Shown piece by piece: positions 7,869 through 16,162 of a stretch of DNA of 64,000 nucleotides. A program made the position numbers and the translations under genes. Each line of letters opens with the position of its first letter. Within the stretch, counting starts at the first letter, position 1. The notes under the pieces were generated by a model. The model was not told where the DNA came from and did no database searches. It worked only from the letters and a program-made list of their open reading frames with translations. Where the stretch lies: assembly GCF_004342025.1 (NCBI RefSeq), contig NZ_SLWN01000006.1, positions 186,001 to 250,000 of the forward strand, written 5' to 3'. This DNA is from Kribbella steppae. Its GTDB lineage: Bacteria > Actinomycetota > Actinomycetes > Propionibacteriales > Kribbellaceae.

Positions 7869-8893
7869 GCCAGAGCCCCTGGGACAGCCCTGCCCGCGGA
7901 GAGCACGGACCGGGGGCCTCGGGCGTGTCGTCTGGGGGACCACCCCCAGACCCCCGCTCGGCGCCCAGGGTCGTCGCACTGGGCGGGGGGCATGGACTGG
8001 CCGCCTCCCTGTCCGCGCTTCGCCATGTCACCGATCAGCTGACCGCGGTCGTCACGGTCGCCGACAACGGCGGTTCGTCCGGCCGCTTGCGCCGTGAGCT
8101 CGGCGTCCTGCCGCCCGGTGATCTGCGGATGGCGCTGGCCGCGCTGTGTCGCGACGACGAGTGGGGCCGGACGTGGGCCGACGTACTGCAGCATCGGTTC
8201 CGCAGTGATGGCGCGCTCCATGATCACGCGGTCGGCAACCTGCTGATCGTCGCGTTGTGGGAGTTGCTTGGCGAGGCCGTGGACGGGCTCGACTGGGTCG
8301 CGCGACTGCTTGGTGCACAAGGCCGGGTTTTGCCAATGTCCGCCGTACCGCTGGATATCACTGCTCGGGTGCTCGGTCTGGATCCGGACCACCCGGAGGT
8401 GATCACGGAGATTCGTGGTCAGGCCGAGGTGGCGACCACCGAAGGGCATGTCGTCGATGTCGCGCTCGACCCGGCCGATCCGCCGGCTTGTCCCGAGGCG
8501 CTGGTCGCCATCGCGGAAGCCGACTGGGTCGTCGTCGGTCCGGGTTCGTGGTTCACCTCGGTGATTCCGAACTTGCTGGTTCCGGCGTTGTGCCGCGGCC
8601 TCGAGCAGACCAGCGCCCGCCGGGTGCTGACGCTGAACCTGGGGGAGCAGAAGGGCGAGACCGACGGCTTCTCGCCGGAAACCCACCTCGAGGTGCTGGC
8701 CGCGCACGCCCCCGACCTGCGGATCGACGTGGTCCTCGCCGACGAGGGCCACGTCCCCGATCCGAAGTCCTTGCACCGTACGGCGGAATCCCTCGGTGCG
8801 GAGCTGGTCATCGCCGACATCGCCGACGACGACCGCCACCTCCACCACGCCCCGGACAAACTCGCCAAGGTCTTCCGCGAGATCTTCGCCTGA
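7865..8893 (+). CDS. yvcK: YvcK/CofD-like UDP-sugar-binding regulator
   Basis: 342 residues. The conserved core starts at about residue 35 (RVVALGGGHGLAASLSALR), followed by TVADNGGSSGRLRRE and LPPGDLRMALAAL, the CofD-type substrate-binding loops, and later VGPGSWFTSVIPNLLV. YvcK proteins bind UDP-N-acetylglucosamine-type nucleotides and balance carbon flow into cell-wall precursors. The first ~34 residues are an unconserved Gly/Ser/Pro-rich extension, part of which is encoded by a palindromic element at 7931-7950. GTG 7865 overlaps the rapZ stop (GTGA); the true start could be further in, but no other obvious ribosome site was seen. Confidence 0.93.
   Translation: MSQSPWDSPARGEHGPGASGVSSGGPPPDPRSAPRVVALGGGHGLAASLSALRHVTDQLTAVVTVADNGGSSGRLRRELGVLPPGDLRMALAALCRDDEWGRTWADVLQHRFRSDGALHDHAVGNLLIVALWELLGEAVDGLDWVARLLGAQGRVLPMSAVPLDITARVLGLDPDHPEVITEIRGQAEVATTEGHVVDVALDPADPPACPEALVAIAEADWVVVGPGSWFTSVIPNLLVPALCRGLEQTSARRVLTLNLGEQKGETDGFSPETHLEVLAAHAPDLRIDVVLADEGHVPDPKSLHRTAESLGAELVIADIADDDRHLHHAPDKLAKVFREIFA
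7931..7950. repeat. Palindromic element TCTGGGGG-N4-CCCCCAGA inside the yvcK 5' end
   Basis: Perfect 8-bp arms around ACCA, followed by a C-rich run. The same arms recur at 23582-23601 between opcA and zwf. Similar GGGGG/CCCCC palindromes are scattered in many high-GC actinobacterial genomes. Here it is translated, in frame, as a Ser/Gly/Pro stretch. Confidence 0.7.
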
Positions 8894-8899
8894 TCCTCG

Positions 8900-9718
8900 T
8901 CAGCGCTCAGGGATCGGTGGAAGGCCGACGACGAAGGGCAGTTCGCGGTCGAGGATCTTGCTGCCGTCCGCGGCGTACCCGCGGATCCGGGGCTTCCCTG
9001 TTGCGCCGCTCGGCTTCACGCCGGTGCTGCGGTCCTGCGTACCGAGCGTGTAGAAGCCGTCGGTGCCCATCAGGGCCTGCCGGACCACCGCTTCGCCGGG
9101 CACCTCCACCAGGATCTTGCGGACATCGCCGGGGACATTCAGCCCGTCGGCATAGCCGGCCTGGAAAATGGTTCCGTTGCGCGACGCGTCAGTGACGGGG
9201 AATCGTCCGTAGGAGCCGCTCGGAGCCTTGGAATCGTTCTTGAACTGGCAGTAGGCCCCGATCCTGCGGTCGGGAGCAACCAGGATCGCTTTGACCGTGT
9301 GCGCGCCGCCTGTCTTGACTGCCACGTGCCATCGGGAGGTGAGGATGCCTGGCTTGTTCCACGGCTTGGGGTCCCAGGTTCGCATCTTGTCGTACACCAT
9401 GCACTTCTCGATGATCGCGCTGTCGTCCAGCGGACTCACAGGCGGTGCGGGGGCGATGGCCTTGCGGGTCTCGGCGTCGACAGCGGCGACCGGACTCGCC
9501 GACGAGCCTGCCGGGGCCACGCTCCCGGGACGCGTGGCCGACCAGGTGGTTACGCCGCCGACGATTGCAGCTGCGGTGAGGGCGACAGTGCTCGCGGTGG
9601 CGATGCGGCGACGGCGTACCGAGCGGCGGCCGCGGCGGACGATGTCGTCGACGGAGTGCTGCATCGGCTGCCCGGCATCGTCGGACGCGGCGGCGAGCAG
9701 CTTCTCGATGTCGCTCAC
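8900..9718 (-). CDS. Single-pass membrane protein paired with an ECF sigma factor (putative anti-sigma or sensor partner)
   Basis: 272 residues from GTG 9718, which overlaps the stop of the sigma gene (TCGTGAGC). A cytoplasmic N-terminus of ~40 residues (DIEKLLAAASDD, then a basic RRGRRSVRRRR stretch) precedes one transmembrane helix (~41-60) and an extracytoplasmic domain of ~200 residues. The cytoplasmic part lacks the HxxxCxxC signature of zinc anti-sigma factors. Coupling and topology suggest it responds to an envelope signal or restrains the sigma factor, but no family was recognised. A longer open frame extends upstream to 10150 but overlaps the sigma gene antiphase and is not coding. 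Confidence 0.7.
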   Translation of the reverse strand: MSDIEKLLAAASDDAGQPMQHSVDDIVRRGRRSVRRRRIATASTVALTAAAIVGGVTTWSATRPGSVAPAGSSASPVAAVDAETRKAIAPAPPVSPLDDSAIIEKCMVYDKMRTWDPKPWNKPGILTSRWHVAVKTGGAHTVKAILVAPDRRIGAYCQFKNDSKAPSGSYGRFPVTDASRNGTIFQAGYADGLNVPGDVRKILVEVPGEAVVRQALMGTDGFYTLGTQDRSTGVKPSGATGKPRIRGYAADGSKILDRELPFVVGLPPIPER

Positions 9719-10230
9719 GATGAGGTCCTCTCGGGTAAGGCGAGGAGGTCGCGCAACCGCGTCAGTCCCCGGGATGTCTGGCTCTTCACCGCGCCGGTGC
9801 CGACGTTGAGGACGGCGGCGGTTTGTTCGACGCTGAGGTCCGCGTAGTGGCGCAATACCACGCAGGCCCGCTGGCCCGGTGGCAACGCGGCAAGGGCTTC
9901 CACGACTACGGCGCGGTCGTGGATCGCGTCGGCACCGTCGGGCACAGCCGGGACCTTCTCGACCACTTCGCCGAGGACGTCCAGGTGTTCCCGCCGCCAT
10001 GGACGGCGCGCCTGGTCCAGGACCGCGGTGACCACCGCCTTGTGGGCATAGCCGACCAGGCTGTCGCCGCGGTCGATGCGGTTCCAGCGCCGGTAGACCT
10101 TCACAAGGGCGTCCTGGGCGGCGTCCTCGGCGCGATGCCAGTCGCCGCACATCAGGTACGCCGTCCGACGCAGGCGGCGCACCGTGACGGCCGCGAACTC
10201 GGTGAACTCGGTTTCGTCCCGTGCTCTCAT
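9715..10230 (-). CDS. SigE-family ECF RNA polymerase sigma factor
   Basis: 171 residues. Region 2 is recognisable at ~8-75 (RRTAYLMCGDWHRAEDAAQDALVKV) and region 4 at ~110-160 (LPPGQRACVVLRHYADLSVEQTAAVLNVGTGAVKSQTSRGL, a helix-turn-helix). It is typical of the short actinobacterial SigE-type ECF group encoded with a membrane partner. ATG 10230 is chosen because GGGAGGGG lies just upstream; the open frame continues to 10437 without support. The downstream membrane gene starts within its stop codon, implying translational coupling. Two GGAACGGA boxes on opposite strands between this gene and whiA could be -35 elements for autoregulation. Confidence 0.9.
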   Translation of the reverse strand: MRARDETEFTEFAAVTVRRLRRTAYLMCGDWHRAEDAAQDALVKVYRRWNRIDRGDSLVGYAHKAVVTAVLDQARRPWRREHLDVLGEVVEKVPAVPDGADAIHDRAVVVEALAALPPGQRACVVLRHYADLSVEQTAAVLNVGTGAVKSQTSRGLTRLRDLLALPERTSS

Positions 10231-10257
10231 ACCCCTCCCATCAGCTTTCTCGCCGAT

Positions 10258-10318
10258 GGAACGGAACCACACCACCCAGAGGTTGCACGACCCGTAACAG
10301 GGCACCATCCGTTCCGTT
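10258..10318. promoter_or_regulatory. Facing GGAACGGA boxes between the sigma factor and whiA
   Basis: GGAACGGAAC on the plus strand (10258-10267) and AACGGAACGGAT on the minus strand (complement of 10307-10318) face each other across ~40 bases in the 166-base divergent gap. GGAAC is the usual -35 core for ECF sigma factors. No -10 with ideal spacing is convincing, so promoter function is a guess. Confidence 0.3.
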
Positions 10319-10396
10319 GGACTGATGTGGCCCTCCCGTCCCTGCTGAAGCTGGGACGAGCCAGAGGGTCTTTGACAGCGGTGGGAGGATGCCTTC

Positions 10397-11380
10397 ATGG
10401 CGATGACAGCACAGGTGAAGTCCGAGTTGACCAGCATTCAGGTCACAAAACCCTGTTGCCGCAAGGCCGAGGTGTCATCCGTACTGCGGTTCGCGGGCGG
10501 TCTGCACCTCGTCTCCGGGCGGATCGTCGTCGAAGCCGAACTCGACAGCGGGGCCGCGGCGCGGCGGCTGCGCAAGGACATCGCCGAGATCTTCGGTCAC
10601 CCGTCGGACGTGGTGGTCATCTCCCCGTCCGGTATCCGTAAGCAGACCAAGTACGTCGTTCGCGTCGTCCGCGACGGTGACGCGCTGGCCCGGCAGACCG
10701 GCCTGGTCGACAACCGTGGACGTCCTGTCCGGGGCCTGCCGCCCGCTGTGGTGTCGGGTGCTTCGTGTGACGCGGTGGCGGCGTGGCGTGGTGCGTTCCT
10801 GGCGCACGGCTCGCTGACCGAGCCTGGCCGGTCGTCCTCGCTCGAGGTGACGTGCCCTGGTCCTGAGGCGGCGCTGGCGCTGGTGGGTGCAGCCCGACGG
10901 CTCGGCATCGGATCGAAGGCGCGCGAGGTGCGCAACGTGGACCGCGTGGTGATCCGCGACGGCGACGCGATCGGCGCGCTGCTGACCCGGCTTGGTGCAC
11001 ACGAGTCTGTGCTCGCTTGGGAAGAGCGGCGGATGCGCCGCGAGGTGCGCGCGACCGCGAACCGGCTGGCCAACTTCGACGACGCGAACCTGCGTCGTTC
11101 GGCCCGGGCCGCAGTGGCCGCGGGTGCACGGGTCGAGCGGGCGCTGGAGATCCTCGGCGACGACGTACCGGACCACCTGCAGGTGGCCGGCAAGCTGCGG
11201 CTGGAGCACAAACAGGCCAGCCTCGAGGAGCTCGGTCAGCTGCACGAGCCGGCACTGACCAAGGACGCTGTCGCCGGCCGGATCCGTCGCCTGCTCGCGA
11301 TGGCCGACAAGCGCGCCGCCGACCTCGGCATCCCCAACACCGAGGCCAACCTCACCCCAGACATGCTCGACCCGGCCTGA
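10397..11380 (+). CDS. whiA: DNA-binding protein WhiA
   Basis: 327 residues. An N-terminal LAGLIDADG-like homing-endonuclease fold (conserved MTAQVKSELTSI start, CCRKAEVSSVLRFAGGLH, then ACPxE-like segments around 150-180) is followed by a C-terminal helix-turn-helix at ~270-310 (ELGQLHEPALTKDAVAGRIRRL). In Streptomyces WhiA acts with WhiB to switch on sporulation septation genes; in non-sporulating Gram-positives it supports division and chromosome segregation. Start ATG 10397 has GGGAGG 8 bases upstream. It ends the uvrC-rapZ-yvcK-whiA order but is separated from yvcK here by the sigma/membrane pair on the other strand. Confidence 0.96.
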   Translation: MAMTAQVKSELTSIQVTKPCCRKAEVSSVLRFAGGLHLVSGRIVVEAELDSGAAARRLRKDIAEIFGHPSDVVVISPSGIRKQTKYVVRVVRDGDALARQTGLVDNRGRPVRGLPPAVVSGASCDAVAAWRGAFLAHGSLTEPGRSSSLEVTCPGPEAALALVGAARRLGIGSKAREVRNVDRVVIRDGDAIGALLTRLGAHESVLAWEERRMRREVRATANRLANFDDANLRRSARAAVAAGARVERALEILGDDVPDHLQVAGKLRLEHKQASLEELGQLHEPALTKDAVAGRIRRLLAMADKRAADLGIPNTEANLTPDMLDPA

Positions 11381-11392
11381 CCGGAAGGCAGC

Positions 11393-11418
11393 GCCGGCTC
11401 GCCCGCCGCGAAGCCGGC
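11393..11418 (+). terminator. Possible terminator after whiA
   Basis: GCCGGCT (11393-11399) pairs with AGCCGGC (11412-11418) across a 12-base loop, 12 bases after the whiA stop. No T-run follows, so termination would be weak or Rho-assisted. Confidence 0.4.
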
Positions 11419-11614
11419 CCTCGGGCTCGGATAGCGCACGCTGTCTCACAGTGCGGCGGTCTCCGGCACGCGTTCGGAGGCCGCCCGTACGCGTGTCTGG
11501 GGAGTCCGGAACGCGGACTCGTGGGGGAGTGGACGCGGGAGTTGCGTGTACCAGCAGGTGGTCTGGTCTGGAACACCCCGTGAGACACCGGTGGTCTGAT
11601 GTGGACGGTACCAG

Positions 11615-11642
11615 TTGGTCGAGTGGGCTGTTGGGCTAGTCT
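11615..11642 (+). promoter_or_regulatory. Candidate gap operon promoter
   Basis: TTGGTC (11615-11620), a 16-base spacer and TAGTCT (11637-11642) sit ~50 bases before the gap start, in the 313-base gap 11381-11693. Apart from this and the post-whiA hairpin, the gap shows GC-rich sequence with no credible gene. Confidence 0.45.
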
Positions 11643-11693
11643 TCGGGCTGTAGCGGCAGTGCTCGAAAGCTAGTTCTGAGGAGACGCAGTCCC

Positions 11694-12701
<1,008 letters not shown>

Positions 12702-12722
12702 CGTCTCCCGTTCACTAGTCGC

Positions 12723-12764
12723 GTCCGGAGAACTGTGGGCTGTCGCGCCCCCGGTTCTTCGGAC
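12723..12764 (+). other. Two-tier stem-loop between gap and pgk
   Basis: Outer arms GTCCGGAGAAC (12723-12733) and GTTCTTCGGAC (12754-12764) pair with one mismatch. Inside, GGGC (12737-12740) pairs with GCCC (12747-12750). The hairpin starts 21 bases after the gap stop and ends 30 bases before pgk. No T-run follows. It could stabilise the gap mRNA 3' end, mark a processing site, or attenuate read-through. Confidence 0.55.
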
Positions 12765-12794
12765 GTTGGCGGTTCCACCGAAGGAAGTTGGACT

Positions 12795-13997
12795 GTGAAG
12801 ACCATCGAAGACCTCGGAGACGTGGCCGGCCTGCGGGTGCTGGTGCGCTCCGACCTGAACGTGCCGATCAAGGACGCGACGATCGGCGACGACGGCCGTA
12901 TCCGCGCCAGCCTGCCGACGTTGGTGAAGCTGGCCAAGGCCGGCGCGAAGGTGATCGTCATCGCACACCTCGGCCGCCCCAAGGGCACGCCGAATCCCGA
13001 GTTCACCCTGGCCCCGGTGGCCAAGCGGCTCGGCGAGCTGCTGCAGCCCGAGGGCATCAACGTGCATTTCGCCGCCGACGTCACCGGTGACAGCGCGCAG
13101 TCCGCCGTACAGGAGCTGGACGAGGGTGAGGTCCTGCTGCTCGAGAACGTGCGGTACGACCCGCGCGAGGAGAGCAAGGACGAGACCGAGCGGGGTGCGC
13201 TGGCCGAGGAGCTCGCCGCCCTGGCCGACGTGTTCGTCAGCGACGGCTTCGGCGTCGTGCACCGCAAGCAGGCCAGTGTGTACGACGTCGCGAAGAAGCT
13301 CCCGCATGCCGCGGGCGACCTCGTGCTCGCCGAGGTCGACGTCCTGAAAAAGCTGACCGAGAGCCCGGAGCGTCCGTACGTCGTCGTGCTCGGCGGCGCC
13401 AAGGTGTCGGACAAGCTGGCGGTGATCGACAACCTGCTGGCCAAGGCCGACAAGCTGCTGATCGGCGGCGGCATGGTCTTCACCTTCCTGAAGGCGCAGG
13501 GCCACGAGGTCGGCAAGAGCCTGCTCGAGGAAGACCAGCTGGACACGGTCAAGGGCTACCTGGAGACCGCGAAGTCCAAGGGTGTCGAGATCGTGCTGCC
13601 GACCGACATCGTGGTCGCGCCCGAGTTCAAGGCCGACGCACCGGCCACGGTCGTCGCCGCGGACGCGATCCCGGCCGACGAGCTCGGCCTGGACATCGGC
13701 CCGGACTCCGCCAAGGCGTTCGCCGCCGAGATCGCCGGCGCGAAGACGGTGTTCTGGAACGGTCCGATGGGTGTCTTCGAGATGGCGGCGTTCGCCGGCG
13801 GAACCAAGGCGGTCGCGCAGGCGTTGACGGAGGTTGACGGCCTCAGCGTGGTCGGTGGCGGTGACTCGGCCGCGGCGGTCCGCCAGCTAGGCTTCGCCGA
13901 CGACCAGTTCGGGCACATCTCCACCGGTGGTGGGGCGTCGCTCGAATACCTGGAGGGCAAGGAGCTCCCGGGACTTGCCGTACTGGAAGAGGACTGA
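12795..13997 (+). CDS. pgk: Phosphoglycerate kinase
   Basis: 400 residues, standard length. The substrate-binding N-domain begins VRSDLNVPIKD, with HLGRPKG and a later VSDGFGVVHRKQASV; the nucleotide-binding C-domain has VLGGAKVSDKLAVIDNL, the Gly-rich IGGGMVFTFL and NGPMGVFE, and ends with VVGGGDSAAAV. It makes ATP from 1,3-bisphosphoglycerate. GTG 12795 is chosen because AAGGAAG precedes it by ~8 bases and the family starts with this Lys-Thr-Ile segment; the open frame reaches back to 12735 without support. tpiA follows after 5 bases. Confidence 0.97.
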   Translation: MKTIEDLGDVAGLRVLVRSDLNVPIKDATIGDDGRIRASLPTLVKLAKAGAKVIVIAHLGRPKGTPNPEFTLAPVAKRLGELLQPEGINVHFAADVTGDSAQSAVQELDEGEVLLLENVRYDPREESKDETERGALAEELAALADVFVSDGFGVVHRKQASVYDVAKKLPHAAGDLVLAEVDVLKKLTESPERPYVVVLGGAKVSDKLAVIDNLLAKADKLLIGGGMVFTFLKAQGHEVGKSLLEEDQLDTVKGYLETAKSKGVEIVLPTDIVVAPEFKADAPATVVAADAIPADELGLDIGPDSAKAFAAEIAGAKTVFWNGPMGVFEMAAFAGGTKAVAQALTEVDGLSVVGGGDSAAAVRQLGFADDQFGHISTGGGASLEYLEGKELPGLAVLEED

Positions 13998-14002
13998 CTC
14001 CG

Positions 14003-14815
14003 ATGGCTGACACTGCAGCTGCCCGTACGCCGTTGATGGCGGGCAACTGGAAGATGAACATCAACCACGTCGAGGCTGTGCACCTGGTGCAGAAGCTGTC
14101 GTGGACGCTGCAGGACAAGAAACACGACTTCGAGCGGGTCGAGGTGGCGGTGCTGCCGCCGTTCACCGACATCCGCAGCGTGCAGACGCTGGTCGACGGC
14201 GACCGGATGAAGATCAAGTACGGCGCCCAGGACGTGTCGAAGCACGACGCGGGCGCGTACACCGGTGAGATCTCGGCGTCGATGCTGGCCAAGCTCGGCT
14301 GCACCTACGTGCTGGCCGGTCACTCCGAGCGCAGGCAGTACCACAACGAGAGCGACGCACTGGTCAACGCGAAGGCGACCAAGGCGCTGGAGAACGGACT
14401 CGTCCCGATCGTCTGCGTCGGCGAGGGGCTCGACATCCGCAAGGCCGGCGAACACGTGGAGTACACGCTGGCCCAGGTCGACGGCGCACTGGCCGGGCTG
14501 AAGCAGGACGACGTGCGCAAGATCGTCATCGCCTACGAGCCGGTCTGGGCGATCGGCACCGGCGAGGTGGCCACTCCGGAGGACGCACAGGAGGTCTGCG
14601 CCGCGATCCGGGGCCGGCTGGAGGAGACGATCTCACCGTCGGTGGCCGACTCGGTACGGATTCTTTACGGGGGGTCGGTGAAGATGAACAGCGCAAGTGG
14701 CATCATGGCCCAACCGGATGTCGACGGCTGCCTGGTCGGAGGTGCGAGCCTCCAGGTGGACGAGTTCGCCGGTATCTGCCGTTACCTGGACCTTCAGTTA
14801 GGCTACTCCTCGTGA
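14003..14815 (+). CDS. tpiA: Triosephosphate isomerase
   Basis: 270 residues. Key sites are the N-terminal AGNWKMN (substrate Lys), AGHSERR (catalytic His), YEPVWAIGTG (catalytic Glu and flexible loop) and the phosphate-binding LYGGSVKMNSASG. It interconverts dihydroxyacetone phosphate and glyceraldehyde 3-phosphate. It lies 5 bases after pgk, and its last four bases overlap secG (GTGA). The codon fourth from the stop is TTA (14798-14800), a rare leucine codon in a genome this GC-rich. Confidence 0.97.
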   Translation: MADTAAARTPLMAGNWKMNINHVEAVHLVQKLSWTLQDKKHDFERVEVAVLPPFTDIRSVQTLVDGDRMKIKYGAQDVSKHDAGAYTGEISASMLAKLGCTYVLAGHSERRQYHNESDALVNAKATKALENGLVPIVCVGEGLDIRKAGEHVEYTLAQVDGALAGLKQDDVRKIVIAYEPVWAIGTGEVATPEDAQEVCAAIRGRLEETISPSVADSVRILYGGSVKMNSASGIMAQPDVDGCLVGGASLQVDEFAGICRYLDLQLGYSS

Positions 14816-15045
14816 TTCTCGCTTTCTCGATCGTTGTGATCGTCTGCAGCCTCATCCTCACGCTGCTCGTGCTGCTGCACAAAGGCCGCGGTGGTGGTCT
14901 GTCGGACCTCTTCGGTGGCGGTGTGTCGTCCAGCCTGGGCGGCTCCTCGGTCGCCGAGCGGAACCTGGACCGGATCACGATCGGTGTCGGTCTGATCTGG
15001 TTCGCTGCCATCGTGGCGCTCGGCCTGCTCTACAAGCTCGGCTGA
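14812..15045 (+). CDS. secG: Preprotein translocase subunit SecG
   Basis: 77 residues with two transmembrane helices (~3-23 and ~55-74) around the conserved cytosolic loop HKGRGGGLSDLFGGG. SecG is the small accessory subunit of the SecYEG channel. GTG 14812 overlaps the tpiA stop, so it is translationally coupled to the glycolytic operon, the usual position in actinobacteria. Confidence 0.95.
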   Translation: MILAFSIVVIVCSLILTLLVLLHKGRGGGLSDLFGGGVSSSLGGSSVAERNLDRITIGVGLIWFAAIVALGLLYKLG

Positions 15046-15061
15046 AGGGGAGTAGGTTCCC

Positions 15062-15421
15062 GTGGCTGGTGGTGGCAGTGCGATTCGTGGCAGCCGGGTC
15101 GGTGCAGGCCCGATGGGCGAGGCGGAGCGCGGCGACACCGCGCCCCGGCAGCGCATCGTGTTCTTCTGTGCGAACGGCCACGAGACCGCGACGGTGTTCG
15201 CGGTCGAGGCGTCCATCCCGGAGGCGTGGGACTGTCCGCGGTGCGGTCTGCCGACCAGCACCGATGTGAACAACCCGCCCCCGCCCCCGAAGATCGAGCC
15301 CTACAAGACCCACCTGGCCTACGTGAAGGAGCGGCGCAGCGAGCAGGAGGCGGCCGAGATCCTCGAGGAGGCCTTGGAGAAGCTCCGCGCCCGGCGCGCC
15401 CGCGGCGAGGTCATCTTCTAG
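15062..15421 (+). CDS. rbpA: RNA polymerase-binding protein RbpA
   Basis: 119 residues. An N-terminal disordered tail (AGGGSAIRGSRVGAGPMGE) is followed by the zinc-binding core (FFCANGHET...WDCPRCGLP), a basic linker and a C-terminal sigma-interaction helix (EAAEILEEALEKLRARRARGE). RbpA is an actinobacterial general factor that binds RNA polymerase and group I/II sigma factors and stabilises the open complex. GTG 15062 has AAGGGGAG about 10 bases upstream. It is 16 bases after secG and ends at a strong bidirectional terminator. Confidence 0.96.
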   Translation: MAGGGSAIRGSRVGAGPMGEAERGDTAPRQRIVFFCANGHETATVFAVEASIPEAWDCPRCGLPTSTDVNNPPPPPKIEPYKTHLAYVKERRSEQEAAEILEEALEKLRARRARGEVIF

Positions 15422-15429
15422 GTACGTCG

Positions 15430-15467
15430 CAACAGCCCGGACCGATCGTGATCGGTCCGGGCTGTTG
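15430..15467. terminator. Bidirectional terminator between rbpA and the response regulator gene
   Basis: Perfect 18-bp inverted repeat (15430-15447 and 15450-15467, arms starting CAACAGCCCGGACCG), 9 bases after the rbpA stop and 6 bases from the end of the convergent gene. It serves both strands. Confidence 0.85.
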
Positions 15468-15472
15468 GTGTC

Positions 15473-16162
15473 TCAGGGCCTGTGGGTGCTGCCGGGGACG
15501 ACCAGCCCGGACTCGTAGGCCGCGATCACGGCCTGCGTGCGGTCACGCAGGGCAAGCTTGCCGAGCAGGCGGCTGACGTGCGTCTTGACGGTCTCCTCGC
15601 CGACCACCAGCCGGGTCGCGATCTCAGGGTTGGACAGCCCCTCGGCGATCAGGCCGAGCACCTCGATCTCGCGCGGGGTCAGGTTGTCGAGGACCACGGT
15701 CCTGGCGGGATCACGCGCGGGCCGGAGTCGTGCGAACTCCGCGATCAGCCGGCGGGTCACCGACGGCGCGAGCAGACCGCCGCCGGACGCGATCACCCGG
15801 ACCGCGTCGAAGAGGTGCTCGGCGGTCACGTCCTTCAGCAGGAAGCCGCTGGCTCCGGCCGCCAGTGCGTCGTACACGTACTCGTCCAGGTCGAACGTGG
15901 TCAGCATCAGAATCCGTGGGCCTGGTGCGCGGCCCGCGTCGGCGACGATCAGCCGGGTCGCCTCGATGCCGTCCAGGACCGGCATCCGCACATCCATCAG
16001 GACAAGGTCCAGGGGCTGCTCGCGGCACAGCCGGACCGCCTCGGAACCGTTGGCCGCCGTACCGGCGACGACGAAGTCCGGCTGGGTGCCGAGGAGGGCG
16101 CCGAACCCCGCCCGGACAACCTCTTGATCGTCGACGACGGCGATCCGGATCGGGGCGGTCAT
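15473..16162 (-). CDS. NarL/FixJ-family response regulator
   Basis: 229 residues. The receiver domain has the acidic pocket (VVDDQE), phospho-acceptor Asp57 in LVLMDVRMPVLDG, then a conserved Thr (MLTTFD) and Lys (FLLKDV). The C-terminal LuxR-type helix-turn-helix (~155-215) begins LTPREIEVLGLIAEGLSNPEIA and contains VKTHVSRLL. Its start overlaps the histidine kinase stop, so the two form a cognate pair. The divergent ABC exporter genes at 17452-20597 are the likely target. Confidence 0.95.
   Translation of the reverse strand: MTAPIRIAVVDDQEVVRAGFGALLGTQPDFVVAGTAANGSEAVRLCREQPLDLVLMDVRMPVLDGIEATRLIVADAGRAPGPRILMLTTFDLDEYVYDALAAGASGFLLKDVTAEHLFDAVRVIASGGGLLAPSVTRRLIAEFARLRPARDPARTVVLDNLTPREIEVLGLIAEGLSNPEIATRLVVGEETVKTHVSRLLGKLALRDRTQAVIAAYESGLVVPGSTHRP

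Noticed and set aside
11381..11693. Riboswitch or small RNA in the whiA-gap gap
   Set aside because: Only a weak terminator-like stem and a promoter-like pair were found; no recognisable riboswitch core.
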